From NCBI RefSeq assembly GCF_900116495.1, contig NZ_FPAY01000001.1, positions 682,001-746,000 of the forward strand: 64,000 nucleotides of DNA, in the 5' to 3' direction. Numbering within the stretch: position 1 is the stretch's first letter; the number at the start of each line of letters is the position of its first letter. Positions 24,776 through 33,950 of the stretch are shown one piece after another. Both the position numbers and the translations under genes were made by a program. The notes below the pieces were generated by a model. It worked only from the letters and a program-made list of their open reading frames with translations, did not search any database and was not told the origin of the DNA. Origin of the DNA: Arthrobacter sp. ov118 (GTDB lineage Bacteria; Actinomycetota; Actinomycetes; Actinomycetales; Micrococcaceae).

Positions 24776-25537
24776 TCAGCCGCGCCCGATGAACGGCATG
24801 CCGGCAGCCGTGACCACGAGGGATCCCACACTGGCCGACGCCGGCATCCCTGCCATGAGCAGCACGGCCCGGGCGGCGTCCTGCACCGGAAATGTCGGCT
24901 CGGCTTTCCGGCTCCCGTCGGCCTGGACCGCTCCGGAGCCGACGCCGATCTCGTCCATGAGATCCGTGGCCGCATTGCCGATGTCGATTTGTCCGCACGT
25001 GATGCCGAACCCGCGCCCGTCGAGTTCAATGCTTTTGGTCAGCCCGGTGATCGCGTGCTTGGTCACCGTGTAGGCGACGGTCCGCGGCCGGGGTGAATGG
25101 GCCGCGATGGAGCCGTTGTTGATGATCCGTCCGCCCTGGGGCGACTGCGCCTTCATGGCCCGGACGGCCGCCGCGGCGCAGAGGACGGATCCTGTGAGGT
25201 TCACCGCCACCGTCGCATCCCAGTCCGCCACCGAGATTTCGTCCACCGACGCCGCGGGGCCGAACACGCCGGCGTTGTTGAACAGCACATCCACCCGTTC
25301 CCACTGCTCCAGCGCCGCGGCGAAGAGCCGCTCGACGTCGGCCGGGACGGTGACGTCGCACGGAACGGCGAGCGCCTGCCGGTGGCCGGCCGCGGTCTCG
25401 CGCAGTGGCTCTTCCCGCCGGCCCGCCAGTACAACGCGGTAACCCTCTGCCAGCATGAGCCGGGCCACCGCCCGGCCGATGCCGGACCCGGCCCCGGTAA
25501 TGACCGCGACCCTTCCCGGGGTGTGATGCTGGCTCAT
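24776..25537 (-). CDS. Short-chain dehydrogenase/reductase (SDR)
   Basis: A 253-residue NAD(P)-dependent oxidoreductase. It has the Rossmann glycine motif TGAGSGIG near 15, NNAGVFGPAA near 88, the catalytic Ser in NNGSIAAHSPRPRT near 138, and YTVTKHAITGLTKS (YxxxK) near 152. The cofactor loop contains GRREEP, an Arg pair that usually favours NADP(H). ATG 25537 follows GAGGAGG; the longer frame to 25693 has no site. Substrate unknown. It stands alone between the SCP-like gene and the CHAD gene. Confidence 0.9.
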   Translation of the reverse strand: MSQHHTPGRVAVITGAGSGIGRAVARLMLAEGYRVVLAGRREEPLRETAAGHRQALAVPCDVTVPADVERLFAAALEQWERVDVLFNNAGVFGPAASVDEISVADWDATVAVNLTGSVLCAAAAVRAMKAQSPQGGRIINNGSIAAHSPRPRTVAYTVTKHAITGLTKSIELDGRGFGITCGQIDIGNAATDLMDEIGVGSGAVQADGSRKAEPTFPVQDAARAVLLMAGMPASASVGSLVVTAAGMPFIGRG

Positions 25538-25686
25538 GTGTCCTCCTCGACGGTTGCTCGGCTGCCCGGCCAGCGTACCGCCGGGGCGGCCTGTGGCGGC
25601 AGTGTGTCGCGCCGGGGGTGGCGCGACAGGCGTTTCTGGTCCTATCGACCCTAGGGCTGGCAGCCGCGGGGTCAGTACATTAAGGC

Positions 25687-26613
25687 ATGGCAACCTCCTC
25701 CACCGGAGATGTCCTCCTTGCCTATCTTGAACAACAGCTCGGCGAGTTGCTCCGGCACGGCCCCGGCGCCCGGGCAGGACAGCCCGAACCCATCCACCAG
25801 ATGCGCGTCGCTGCCCGGCGGCTCCGGTCCCTGCTGGCCACGGGACGGACCCTGTTTGCCGAGGGCGCCTCTGAGGACATCCGCAGCGAGCTCCAGTGGA
25901 TCTCCGGGGTGCTGGGCGCGGCCAGGGATCCGACGGTGGTACAAGACCGGCTCAGGGCGTTGCTCGCCGACGAGCTCCCGGAGCTGGTCGGCGGTCCGGC
26001 GGCGGACCGGATCAACGAGGCCCTGGATGCCTCGGCCGCAGCCGGGTTGAAGGGCCTGGTCGCGGCACTCGACGGCGAACGGTACGCCCTCCTGCTCGGC
26101 CGCCTTTCGGAATTTGTCACCGCCGCCCCGCGGACCGCCAAGGCAGCCCGCGGACCCCGCGAGACCGTCCGGAAGCTCGTGGCCAAGGATGAAGCCCGGC
26201 TGAGGCGCACGGTGAACGGGCTGGCCCCCCGTGCGGAAGGAACAGCCGGCCCTGCACCCGGCTCCGGCACGGGGGGCGGGCCTGGCTGCAGGGACGCGGG
26301 CCTGCACGAGGTCCGGAAGGCGGCCAAACGACTGCGCTATGCCGCCGAATTCGCCGTGGCCGTGACCGAGAACGGGGATGCGAAGCGGCTCTCCCGATTG
26401 GCGGCGGCGGCGCGCAGCATTCAAACCGCGCTGGGCCTGCATCAGGACACCGTGATGGCCAGGGCCCTGCTGGCCGAGCTCGGCACCCGATCGCCGTCCA
26501 CCGGCGAGAGCGGGTTCAGCTACGGCCGGCTGCATGCCAGGGAGGAGAGCCTGGCGGCCGCCGCGGACGCGGAGTTCCTCAGCAGCTGGCGAAAGTTTCC
26601 CGGTAACCCGTAG
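25687..26613 (+). CDS. CHAD-domain protein
   Basis: A 308-residue helical protein. Two halves each carry the CHAD signature: HQMRVAARRLRSLL near 37-50 and LHEVRKAAKRLRYAAEF near 205-221, with conserved His and clustered Arg/Lys on helices. CHAD domains bind inorganic polyphosphate and are found at polyP granules. A linker of about 30 residues rich in Gly, Ala and Pro separates the halves. No CYTH (triphosphatase) domain is attached and no ppk or ppx gene is near, so a stand-alone polyphosphate-binding role is inferred. No clear ribosome site is seen before ATG 25687. Confidence 0.85.
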   Translation: MATSSTGDVLLAYLEQQLGELLRHGPGARAGQPEPIHQMRVAARRLRSLLATGRTLFAEGASEDIRSELQWISGVLGAARDPTVVQDRLRALLADELPELVGGPAADRINEALDASAAAGLKGLVAALDGERYALLLGRLSEFVTAAPRTAKAARGPRETVRKLVAKDEARLRRTVNGLAPRAEGTAGPAPGSGTGGGPGCRDAGLHEVRKAAKRLRYAAEFAVAVTENGDAKRLSRLAAAARSIQTALGLHQDTVMARALLAELGTRSPSTGESGFSYGRLHAREESLAAAADAEFLSSWRKFPGNP

Positions 26614-26667
26614 CAGGAGCCGACCGCCCCGCCGCCAGCCACCGGGGCCCCGCTTCAGCCACCGCAG

Positions 26668-27375
26668 CTACAGGCGGGCGTTGAGTTTCCCGATGGCACT
26701 GTTCCCCAGATTCTCAAGCAGCGCCCGCGGACTTGCGTAGATCTCCACAGCGCCGGCATCCCGCAGTTCGGCTTCGCTGGTGCCGCCGCAGGTCAATCCG
26801 ATGGTCGGAATTTGCAGCTTCCCGGCAGCGTAGATGTCCCAGACGGCGTCACCCACATAGACCGAGTCCGAGGCCTGCACGCCCAGGGCTTCCAGGGCCG
26901 CGACGAGGATATCGGGGGCGGGCTTGCTCTCCTTCGCGTCGCTGGAACTCGTGGCCGCGTCGATAAAGGCGTCCGCACCGATCGTGGACCGCAGGGCCTC
27001 AAGGTCGCGCTCCCTGGCCGACGAAGCCAGCGCGACCGCGAGACCGCTTTCGTGGCACTGCGCGAGGAGGTCTTTGGCGCCGTCCAAAGGACGCAGGGCG
27101 GGCCAGAAGGTGGAGAAAACTGCCGCGTGGGAGGTCATGATCGTGCTGTCCTCCGAGGCATCCCGGTCGGAGGGAAGCAGCCTGTCAAGGATCCTGTCCC
27201 CGCCCATCCCCACCGACCGGTGGATGCTGGCCATCGGCACGTCGTAGCCCGCCTGCCGGAAGGCCTGCCACCAGGCCAGGGTGTGGAGATAGGAGGAGTC
27301 GACCAAAGTTCCGTCGACGTCGAACAGCACCGCGGCTCTGCGGCCGCCGCCTGTCCTCGGGTCAGTGGTGTGCAT
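26668..27375 (-). CDS. HAD-superfamily phosphatase (phosphoglycolate phosphatase/beta-phosphoglucomutase-like)
   Basis: A 235-residue protein with the four HAD motifs: DVDGTLVDS near 19 (nucleophile Asp), ASSAR near 118 (motif II), the Lys in ESKPAPDI near 150, and VYVGDAVWDIYAA near 172 (motif IV). A helical cap with HTLAWWQAF follows motif I, as in subclass I enzymes acting on small phosphorylated metabolites. ATG 27375 overlaps the end of the DUF1508 gene by 14 bases, so the two are cotranscribed. Substrate not predictable. Confidence 0.88.
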   Translation of the reverse strand: MHTTDPRTGGGRRAAVLFDVDGTLVDSSYLHTLAWWQAFRQAGYDVPMASIHRSVGMGGDRILDRLLPSDRDASEDSTIMTSHAAVFSTFWPALRPLDGAKDLLAQCHESGLAVALASSARERDLEALRSTIGADAFIDAATSSSDAKESKPAPDILVAALEALGVQASDSVYVGDAVWDIYAAGKLQIPTIGLTCGGTSEAELRDAGAVEIYASPRALLENLGNSAIGKLNARL

Positions 27376-27760
27376 GCGTCCGCCTTCCCGCAGCCTGCAG
27401 CCCGCCGCCCGGTCCCCCGCCGTTCAGCGAGGTACTGATCAGTGACGTACTGTTCACTGAGGTACTGGTCCGTGACGTACCGCTCAGTGACGTACCGCTC
27501 AGCGTGGTGCTGCGTTTCGCCCCCTCCGCAGTCCGTCGGGCGCTCCGGGTCGGGGTGCCGATCACCGCCGGCGGGCCATCCGTGCTGCGGTCCCGGATCA
27601 AGCCCGTCCCGGCAATCTCGCGGGCCTGCGCCACACCGGCGGCAGCGGCCTGCTTGGTGGGGAACGTGACGGAGACAGCCATCAGGCTTCCTGCTCCGTC
27701 CACCATCCGGATGCGGTACCCGCCGTCGGGCGCATTCACGAGCTCGAAATATCCGGCCAT
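27362..27760 (-). CDS. DUF1508 (YegP-like) protein with TSxxx repeat tail
   Basis: A 132-residue protein. Residues 1-60 (GYFELVNAPDGGYRIRM, then FPTKQAAAAGVAQAREIAG) form one DUF1508/YegP-type module, a small fold of unknown role. Residues from about 82 onward contain five-residue repeats beginning TS (TSLSG, TSRTS, TSVNS, TSLIS, TSLNG), encoded by six 15-bp DNA repeats at 27424-27513. The tail ends in a His/Gly-rich segment. ATG 27760 follows AAGGAG; the ORF's further upstream ATG lies before this site. A 16-bp palindrome sits 42 bases upstream. Confidence 0.82.
   Translation of the reverse strand: MAGYFELVNAPDGGYRIRMVDGAGSLMAVSVTFPTKQAAAAGVAQAREIAGTGLIRDRSTDGPPAVIGTPTRSARRTAEGAKRSTTLSGTSLSGTSRTSTSVNSTSLISTSLNGGGPGGGLQAAGRRTHAHH
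27424..27513 (-). repeat. Six 15-bp tandem repeats inside the DUF1508 gene
   Basis: Units start at 27424, 27439, 27454, 27469, 27484 and 27499, each close to TCAGTGACGTACCGC. Because 15 is a multiple of 3 the array keeps the frame and encodes a Ser/Thr-rich pentapeptide repeat. Copy number is likely variable between strains (inference). Confidence 0.88.
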
Positions 27761-27801
27761 CACACACTCCTTAATATCCATCCCCACACTGGGACAACAT
27801 T

Positions 27802-27817
27802 AGTAAGTATACTTACT
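27802..27817. promoter_or_regulatory. Perfect 16-bp palindrome upstream of the DUF1508-HAD genes
   Basis: AGTAAGTATACTTACT is fully symmetric, AT-rich in a GC-rich genome, and lies 42 bases before the DUF1508 start. A dimeric repressor site overlapping the promoter -10 (TATACT) is the simplest reading; the regulator is unknown. Confidence 0.6.
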
Positions 27818-27889
27818 GGCACATCCGGGCTTTACCGTCACCCCATCGTGCAGCCTGCGGGCCTGCCGCGCACCTAGCCCTGGAGCAGG

Positions 27890-28267
27890 CTAGCCCTGGA
27901 TCACGGAGAGGACATTTCCGGCCGGGTCCTTGAACCAGGCGATCCGGGGACCCTCGCCCACCATGATCCCCCTGGCATCGGTCGGCAGCTCCGGATCGTC
28001 GTAGATCTTGGTTTTCACGCCGAGCCCGTTGAGTTCATCCACGGCCTGCTCGATATCCTCCACCACGAAGTTCAGCACTGTGAACGACGCCGGTTCATGG
28101 TTGTCCTTTGGATAGATCATCACCCTGGGTCCCGCCGGCAGCCGGACGTTGAGGACGCCCATCGCATTTTCCTCCGCCGCCAACCCGAGGGTGTCCCCGT
28201 AGAACTGCTTGGCCTTGGCCAGGTCATCAACACTGAAGCTCGAAAACGTGTCCTTCGTCGTGAACAT
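27890..28267 (-). CDS. VOC-family (glyoxalase/bleomycin-resistance fold) protein
   Basis: A 125-residue protein with the paired beta-alpha-beta-beta-beta modules of the vicinal oxygen chelate fold: SSFSVDDLAKAKQFYGDTLGL near 9-29 and FVVEDIEQAVDELNGLGV near 68-85, ending in WFKDPAGNVLSVIQG. It would bind a small metabolite, antibiotic or metal; substrate unknown. ATG 28267 follows AAAGGAG. It is a single-gene unit. Confidence 0.88.
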   Translation of the reverse strand: MFTTKDTFSSFSVDDLAKAKQFYGDTLGLAAEENAMGVLNVRLPAGPRVMIYPKDNHEPASFTVLNFVVEDIEQAVDELNGLGVKTKIYDDPELPTDARGIMVGEGPRIAWFKDPAGNVLSVIQG

Positions 28268-28380
28268 GGCGCTCTCCTTTGAGGTCGTTGCCGGGTTGAT
28301 ACGCCAAAGGGTGCCACAAGCAGGCGGCGCTGGCTACTGAGCGGCGCAACAGATCCCGCGGCCGGATTAAGCCGCCAAAA

Positions 28381-30177
28381 TCAGCCGCCGGAGCGCATCG
28401 GGGCATCGCTGCGGCGGACGCCGTCGTCGTGGAGTTCCAGCGCGCTCATTACGAGGGCGAAATGGCTGAAGGCCTGCGGAGTGTTGCCCAGCTGCCGGCC
28501 CGCATCGACGGCCCACTCCTCGCTGAGGAGCCCGACGTCGTTGCTCAGCGCCAGCAGGCGCTCGAACAGCTCCCGGGCCTCGTGCCGGCGGCCGGCCCCG
28601 ATCAGTGCCTGAACCAGCCAGAAGGAGCACGCCAGGAAGACCCCCTCCTCGCCGGGAAGCCCGTCGTCGCTCTCGGCCGGAAGATAGCGGAGGAGGAAAC
28701 CGTCGCGGGTCAGTTCCCGCTGGACGGCGTCGATGGTTCCGATGATGCGCGGATCATCCGGTGGCAGGAACCCCACCCGCGGCAGCAGCAGCAGGCTCGC
28801 GTCCAGCTCGGGCCGGCCGTAAGACTGCACGAACGTGTTGCGTTCGGCGTCGAACCCGTTGGCCATGACCTCGGCGTGGATGGTGTCGCGCATCTCCTCC
28901 CAACGGTCCGCCGGGCCAGTCAGACCGAAGTCGCGGACCCCTTTGACCATGCGGTCGGCCGCCACCCAGGCCATCACCTTGGAGTGGGTGAAGTGGCGCT
29001 GCGGTCCGCGTATTTCCCACAATCCGTTGTCAGGAAGGCGCCAGGCCGTCTCGAGGTGTTCCATCACCGCCACCTGCACGTCCCAGGCGTCGTCGGTGTG
29101 CATCAGGATGGAGTTCCGGGTCAGGGAGAGACAATCGAGCACCTCCCCCCAGACATCGAGCTGAAGCTGCCCGGCCGCCCCGTTCCCGATCCGCACCGGG
29201 ACGGAATTTTCATAGCCCTTAAGCCAGGGCAGCTCCAGTTCCGGCAGCCGGCGTTCGCCGTGGAGTCCGTACATGATCTGCAGATCCGCAGGATCTCCGG
29301 CGACGGCGCGGAGCAGCCAGTCGCGCCACGCAGCGGCCTCCTCCGTGTAGCCGGCGGCCAACAGGGCCTGCAGGGTTAGGGTGGCGTCGCGAAGCCAGCA
29401 GAAACGGTAATCCCAGTTCCGCGTGCCGCCGATCTCCTCCGGCAGGGACGTCGTCACGGCCGCCACGATTCCCCCGGTGGGGGCAAAGGTCAACGCCTTC
29501 AGGGTGATCAGCGAGCGCTGCACCGCGGCGCGGTGCGGCCCGGTGATCGTGCACTTCGCGGACCAGTCCTGCCAGAACTCCTGCGTGGACGCCAGGACGG
29601 CTTCCGGGTCCACCGAGCGCGGCCGGGCCAGGTGGCTAGGGCTCCAGGTCAGCACGAAGGGCACGCGTTCCCCGGCCGTGATCGTGAAGTCGCTGATGGT
29701 GTGCATCCGTTCGCCGCGCAGGGGCGCCGGAGTGACCAGGTAGGCGGAGTCGGGACCGGCGACCGCGTGGATCCCGTGCTCGTCGTGGCGGACCCAGGGG
29801 ACTATGTGGCCGTAGTCGAACCGCAGCGCCAGTTCGCCGCGCATCCGCACCTTGCCGTGCACACCGACGACGATCCGCACGATGTCCGCCACTTCGTCGC
29901 GCGGTGGCATGAAGTCGATGATCCTGACTTTGCCCTCGGGAGTCTCCCATTCGGTTTCCAGGACCAGGGTGCCTTTGCGGTAGCGGCGCCGCGTGCATTC
30001 GCCGCCGGCTTCCGGCGCCAGCAGCCAGCGGCCGGCCGCCGGGGTGTCCAGGAGGGCGCTGAAGCAGGCCGGCGAGTCGAAGCGTGGCAGGCACAGCCAG
30101 TCGATGGAGCCTTCAGTGCTGATCAGGGCCGCCGTGTGCAGGTCCCCCACCATTGCGTAATCCTCGATGCGTGCCAT
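28381..30177 (-). CDS. Glycoside hydrolase family 15 (glucoamylase/trehalase-like)
   Basis: A 598-residue cytoplasmic protein with no signal peptide. The start MARIEDYAMVGDLHTAALI and SIDWLCLPRFDSPACF are typical of the GH15 N-terminal domain. The (alpha/alpha)6 catalytic barrel carries GTRNWDYRFCWLRDATLTL near 250-270 and SEEWAVDAGRQLGNTPQAFSH near 555-575, where the general-base Glu is expected. This subgroup includes mycobacterial alpha,alpha-trehalase, so trehalose hydrolysis is plausible, but dextrin or other alpha-glucosides cannot be excluded. No trehalose synthesis gene is nearby. Confidence 0.88.
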   Translation of the reverse strand: MARIEDYAMVGDLHTAALISTEGSIDWLCLPRFDSPACFSALLDTPAAGRWLLAPEAGGECTRRRYRKGTLVLETEWETPEGKVRIIDFMPPRDEVADIVRIVVGVHGKVRMRGELALRFDYGHIVPWVRHDEHGIHAVAGPDSAYLVTPAPLRGERMHTISDFTITAGERVPFVLTWSPSHLARPRSVDPEAVLASTQEFWQDWSAKCTITGPHRAAVQRSLITLKALTFAPTGGIVAAVTTSLPEEIGGTRNWDYRFCWLRDATLTLQALLAAGYTEEAAAWRDWLLRAVAGDPADLQIMYGLHGERRLPELELPWLKGYENSVPVRIGNGAAGQLQLDVWGEVLDCLSLTRNSILMHTDDAWDVQVAVMEHLETAWRLPDNGLWEIRGPQRHFTHSKVMAWVAADRMVKGVRDFGLTGPADRWEEMRDTIHAEVMANGFDAERNTFVQSYGRPELDASLLLLPRVGFLPPDDPRIIGTIDAVQRELTRDGFLLRYLPAESDDGLPGEEGVFLACSFWLVQALIGAGRRHEARELFERLLALSNDVGLLSEEWAVDAGRQLGNTPQAFSHFALVMSALELHDDGVRRSDAPMRSGG

Positions 30178-30340
30178 GAGACCTAGACTGCCACACGCCT
30201 ATGCCCGGGACTAGGATCCAAGGAGGCCGGAAACCGACCCCGGCAGCCCGCGCCTGGGACCGGAGCGGAGGCCATGCCGGGGCGTGAGAATTCGGGGCGC
30301 CCCCGGATCAACCGGGCGCAGGGACGGAGGTTGGTACACG

Positions 30341-31069
30341 GTGACACTGCAGATCGGGACGTCCGGCTGGAGCTACGACCACTGGGAACACGTGCTCTAC
30401 CCGTCGGGACTGCCGGCGCGGGACCGGCTGGCACACTACGCGGCGCGCTTTACGACGGTGGAACTGAACGCCAGCTTCTACCGCTGGCCGCGGGACGTCT
30501 CCTTCGCCAGCTGGCGCCGCCGCTTGCCGGAAGGTTTCCTCCTGTCAGTAAAGGCTCCGCGCGGCCTCACGCACGGCAAGAAGCTCTACTCCCCCGAAGT
30601 GTGGGTGGAGCGGATCATCCGCTGCTGGCACGAACTCGGCGACAAGCGGGCGGTGCTGCTGGTCCAGCTGCCGCCGAATTTCGCGCGTGACGACGCCCGG
30701 CTGGATTATTTCCTCGCCGCCCTGCCGGAATGGATCCGGGTCAGCGTCGAGTTCCGCCACCCGAGCTGGGACCATCCTGAGGTGTATGCCCTCCTGGAAC
30801 GCCACGGGGCCGCGTATTGCGTGATGAGCGGCGCCGGACTCCCCTGCATCCTCCGCGCCACTGCACCGTTCGTTTACGTCCGGATGCACGGACCGGACCA
30901 CCAGCACCTCTACGGCGGTTCATATTCGGACGACGATCTGCGGTGGTGGGCGGGCCGGATCTGTGAATGGCAGGCGGCCGGACGGGACGTCTTTGTGTAT
31001 TTCAACAACGACGGCGAAGGCAACGCCGTCCGTAACGCCCTCACGCTGCGGGGGCTGCTGGGCGTCTGA
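30341..31069 (+). CDS. DUF72 (YecE-like) protein
   Basis: A 242-residue TIM-barrel-like protein. LQIGTSGWSYDHWEH near residue 3, TVELNASFYRW near 37, and VSVEFRHPSWDHPEVYALL near 130 are DUF72 hallmarks, with YVRMHGP near 178 and VYFNNDGEGNAVRNA near the end. Function unknown; the fold resembles phosphate-binding barrels. GTG 30341 is used because GGAGG lies 12 bases upstream and family proteins begin near here; the frame is open to 30284. Confidence 0.88.
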   Translation: MTLQIGTSGWSYDHWEHVLYPSGLPARDRLAHYAARFTTVELNASFYRWPRDVSFASWRRRLPEGFLLSVKAPRGLTHGKKLYSPEVWVERIIRCWHELGDKRAVLLVQLPPNFARDDARLDYFLAALPEWIRVSVEFRHPSWDHPEVYALLERHGAAYCVMSGAGLPCILRATAPFVYVRMHGPDHQHLYGGSYSDDDLRWWAGRICEWQAAGRDVFVYFNNDGEGNAVRNALTLRGLLGV

Positions 31070-31130
31070 ACCGGCCGTTCCTCCCGACGCAGTCCGTTCG
31101 AACAGCTGGCAGCTGTGGGAGAGTGGAGGC

Positions 31131-32201
31131 ATGGAATTGGCGCCGCAGGACTCACAACAGCAGCGACTGGTCACCGGGACCAAGGTCTTCCGGGCCGCCC
31201 ACTGGGTTTCGGACACCTTTAACGGGCTGCGGCTGAAGACGGCCAGGCGCTGGCACTTCGCTCCGCAGACCATCGCCTACCAGGGCTACGGCTCCACAAG
31301 CTGGGTGCGCGTGCTCGGGAGGGTAGTGCTCACCAGCAAGCCGACCCCCGGCAGCGCGGCGGAGCGGGCGGCGAGGAACGGCACCCAGAACGTCCGGGGC
31401 TGGCGGGCGTTCACGAGCGTGCCGATCCAGTACACGGAAGTCGAGGTTGAAATCGGCGGCGTCACTGCCCGGGTGCATGCGGACCGCGGCGGTCTCGTGG
31501 ACACGGTGGTCCAGGTGTCACTGACCCCCGGCTGGCATATGGCGGTACTGCGGGCTGAAGGAACAGAACCGGTCGAAGCCAGGATTTTCGTCATCTCCCC
31601 GGACACTCGGCTCGGTATCGTCTCGGACATTGACGACACCATCATGGTCACGGCCCTCCCCCGGCCGTTCCTGGCACTGTGGAACACGTTCGTCCTGAAC
31701 GAACGCGCCCGGATGGCGACGCCCGGCATGGCCGTGCTGATGGACCGGCTCAAGGTGGAGTACCCGGAAGCGCCGGTGATCTACTTGTCCACCGGGCCGT
31801 GGAACGCGGCGCCCACCCTCGCCCGCTTCATCGCCCGGAACCTTTACCCCTCGGGCGCGCTGCTGCTCACGGACTGGGGCCTGACCCACGACCGCTGGTT
31901 CCGCAGCGGCCAGGAGCACAAACGGCGGAACCTGGACCTGCTCGCCCAGGAATTCCCGAACATGCGCTGGCTGCTGTTCGGCGACAACGGCCAGCACGAC
32001 GAGGAGATTTACTCCGGCTTCGCGCAGGAGCACCCCGACCGGGTGGCCGCGATCGGCATCCGGCAACTCTCAGTCAGCGAGGCCGTCCTCGCCGGCGGCC
32101 ATTCCGACACCGGAGACCACTCGGAGTCGTCCGTCCCGTGGATCTACGCCCCCGACGGCGCCGGACTCGTCAAAGGCCTGCAGGACCTAAGCCTGCTCTA
32201 G
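31131..32201 (+). CDS. App1-family (DUF2183) phosphatase-like protein
   Basis: A 356-residue protein. GIVSDIDDTIMVTALPRP near 165-182 contains the DxDxT catalytic motif shared with phosphatidate phosphatases of the App1 family; APVIYLSTGPWNAAPTLARF near 217 and LLFGDNGQHDEEIYSGF near 284 are the later HAD-like motifs. Yeast App1 dephosphorylates phosphatidate, so a lipid substrate is a family-level guess. No signal peptide. GTGGAGG lies just before ATG 31131. It follows the DUF72 gene by 61 bases in the same direction. Confidence 0.88.
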   Translation: MELAPQDSQQQRLVTGTKVFRAAHWVSDTFNGLRLKTARRWHFAPQTIAYQGYGSTSWVRVLGRVVLTSKPTPGSAAERAARNGTQNVRGWRAFTSVPIQYTEVEVEIGGVTARVHADRGGLVDTVVQVSLTPGWHMAVLRAEGTEPVEARIFVISPDTRLGIVSDIDDTIMVTALPRPFLALWNTFVLNERARMATPGMAVLMDRLKVEYPEAPVIYLSTGPWNAAPTLARFIARNLYPSGALLLTDWGLTHDRWFRSGQEHKRRNLDLLAQEFPNMRWLLFGDNGQHDEEIYSGFAQEHPDRVAAIGIRQLSVSEAVLAGGHSDTGDHSESSVPWIYAPDGAGLVKGLQDLSLL

Positions 32202-32250
32202 CGGCCTGCCGCGCGTTTGATTGTCTGGGAAGCCAGCTAATTGCCCGGGG

Positions 32251-33804
32251 TCAGCCCGCGGGGATCGGCGGTACGACGGCGGCGCTTACCGTTGGTTGTT
32301 CGACGTCGGCGGTCACAGGTTGCCGACCGGCGTCGGCGGCCTCGTGGCCGACGTCGGCGCCCGCCGTGTTCCGGGCGGCGAGCACTTCCTGCAGCCAGTA
32401 GTAGGAGGCCTTCGGCGTGCGCACCCGGGTATCGAAATCGACGTGCACCAGGCCGAAGGGCTGCTTGTAGCCTGCGGACCACTCGAAGTTGTCCATGAAG
32501 GACCACACGTAGTAGCCGCGCAGGTCCACGGCCTCGGCGGCACCGCCGGCGCGGGTCGCTTCGAGGGCGGTGCGGATGTGGTCTGCCAGGTAGCGCAGGC
32601 GGCGTTCATCCGGAACGATCCGCCGGCCGGTCGCGGCATCCCGGACCACGATGTCCTCAAAGCTGGCCCCGCCCTCGGTGATGTAGACCGGCGGCAGGTC
32701 CGGGTAGCGCTCGGCCATCTCGGCCAGGGCCACCGACAGGTATTCCGGCTTGATCGGCCAGCCGTAGGCGGTGGTCTCGGTATCGGGAAATGACGCGACG
32801 TGGAAGGCCCCGGGGGCCCCGCTGAGGTCCTCCCCCATGGCCTCTGCCATGCCCGGCGGCATGGCGCCGTCGCCGGGCCCCGCTCCGACGCGGGTGGGCA
32901 TGTAGTAGTTCATGCCGTAAAAATCCAGGGGCTGGGAGATCAGGTCCATGTCTTCGCTGGACGGGTTAAAGGACGAGGAAAAGAACGTGGCCGCCCGAAT
33001 GACGTCGGGGTACTGGCCCAGAAGCACGGGATCCGCGTAGAGCCTGTTCTGTGCCACGTCCATGATTCCGGCGCTGACCTTGTCCAGCGGGTTCACGGTG
33101 GCCGGGACCATCGGCGAGTAAACATTGGTCATGCCGATCTCGCCGCGCACTTTGGCCGCGCGCATTGCCTGGAGCGCCAGGCCGTGGCCCAGCAGTTGGT
33201 GGTGCACGCTGGGCAGCGCCTTGAGCATGAGCGCTTCGCCGGGCGCATGCATGCCCAGGGCGTAGCCGTTGGTGGTGACGGTGGCGGGCTCGTTGATGGT
33301 CACCCAGCGGGTAACGCGGTCTCCGAATGCGGCCGCAGCGATGGCGGCGAACTCCCCCAGCCGGTAGGCCGTATCCCGGTTCATCCAGCCGCCGGCCTCC
33401 TCCAGCGGCAACGGCGTGTCCCAGTGATAGAGGGTGGCCATCGGCGATATGCCGTTGGCGAGCAACAGGTCGATCAGCCGGTCATAGAAATCCAGTCCGG
33501 CCGGGTTCACGGGGCCCGTGCCGCCGGGCTGAATGCGGGGCCAGGACAGCGAGAACCGGTACGAATCGATCCCCAGCTCCTTCATCAGGGCCACGTCCTC
33601 GGGCATCCGGTGGTAGTGGTCACAGGAGATGGCAGGGCTATGGTCCTCCACGATCGTCCCCGGCTTCGCGGCGAAGGCGTCCCATCCCGAGGGGCCGCGG
33701 CCATCTTCGTCGAGCGCACCCTCGATCTGGAACGCCGCCGTCGCCACCCCCAAGGTGAAGCCGGGCGGTAGAAGGGCAGCCAATTCCTGGGCGGAAGCGT
33801 TCAT
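32251..33804 (-). CDS. Glycoside hydrolase family 1 beta-glucosidase
   Basis: A 517-residue cytoplasmic retaining beta-glycosidase. FTLGVATAAFQIEGA near 17 is the GH1 N-terminal signature; the acid/base Glu is in VTINEPATV near 170; the nucleophile Glu is in VYITEGGAS near 382. That motif is usually TENG, so this enzyme has Gly where Asn is normal, a mild oddity that may affect specificity. SWDxF-type substrate residues (WSFMDNFEWSAGY, read near 435) are intact. The C-terminus carries about 40 extra low-complexity residues. GAGG precedes ATG 33804. Confidence 0.92.
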   Translation of the reverse strand: MNASAQELAALLPPGFTLGVATAAFQIEGALDEDGRGPSGWDAFAAKPGTIVEDHSPAISCDHYHRMPEDVALMKELGIDSYRFSLSWPRIQPGGTGPVNPAGLDFYDRLIDLLLANGISPMATLYHWDTPLPLEEAGGWMNRDTAYRLGEFAAIAAAAFGDRVTRWVTINEPATVTTNGYALGMHAPGEALMLKALPSVHHQLLGHGLALQAMRAAKVRGEIGMTNVYSPMVPATVNPLDKVSAGIMDVAQNRLYADPVLLGQYPDVIRAATFFSSSFNPSSEDMDLISQPLDFYGMNYYMPTRVGAGPGDGAMPPGMAEAMGEDLSGAPGAFHVASFPDTETTAYGWPIKPEYLSVALAEMAERYPDLPPVYITEGGASFEDIVVRDAATGRRIVPDERRLRYLADHIRTALEATRAGGAAEAVDLRGYYVWSFMDNFEWSAGYKQPFGLVHVDFDTRVRTPKASYYWLQEVLAARNTAGADVGHEAADAGRQPVTADVEQPTVSAAVVPPIPAG

Positions 33805-33950
33805 CAAGGACCTCTGTCTAGTTTCGCTGGTGGTTGACTGATCTTAGGCCTCCCCCGGAACAGGCGCCACGACCCCCAGGCCTGGCCACAACCGTGCCGC
33901 CGGCATCGCTGCCCTTGGCGCCCATTTCTTGATCGGCACGGGCAGCTGGC

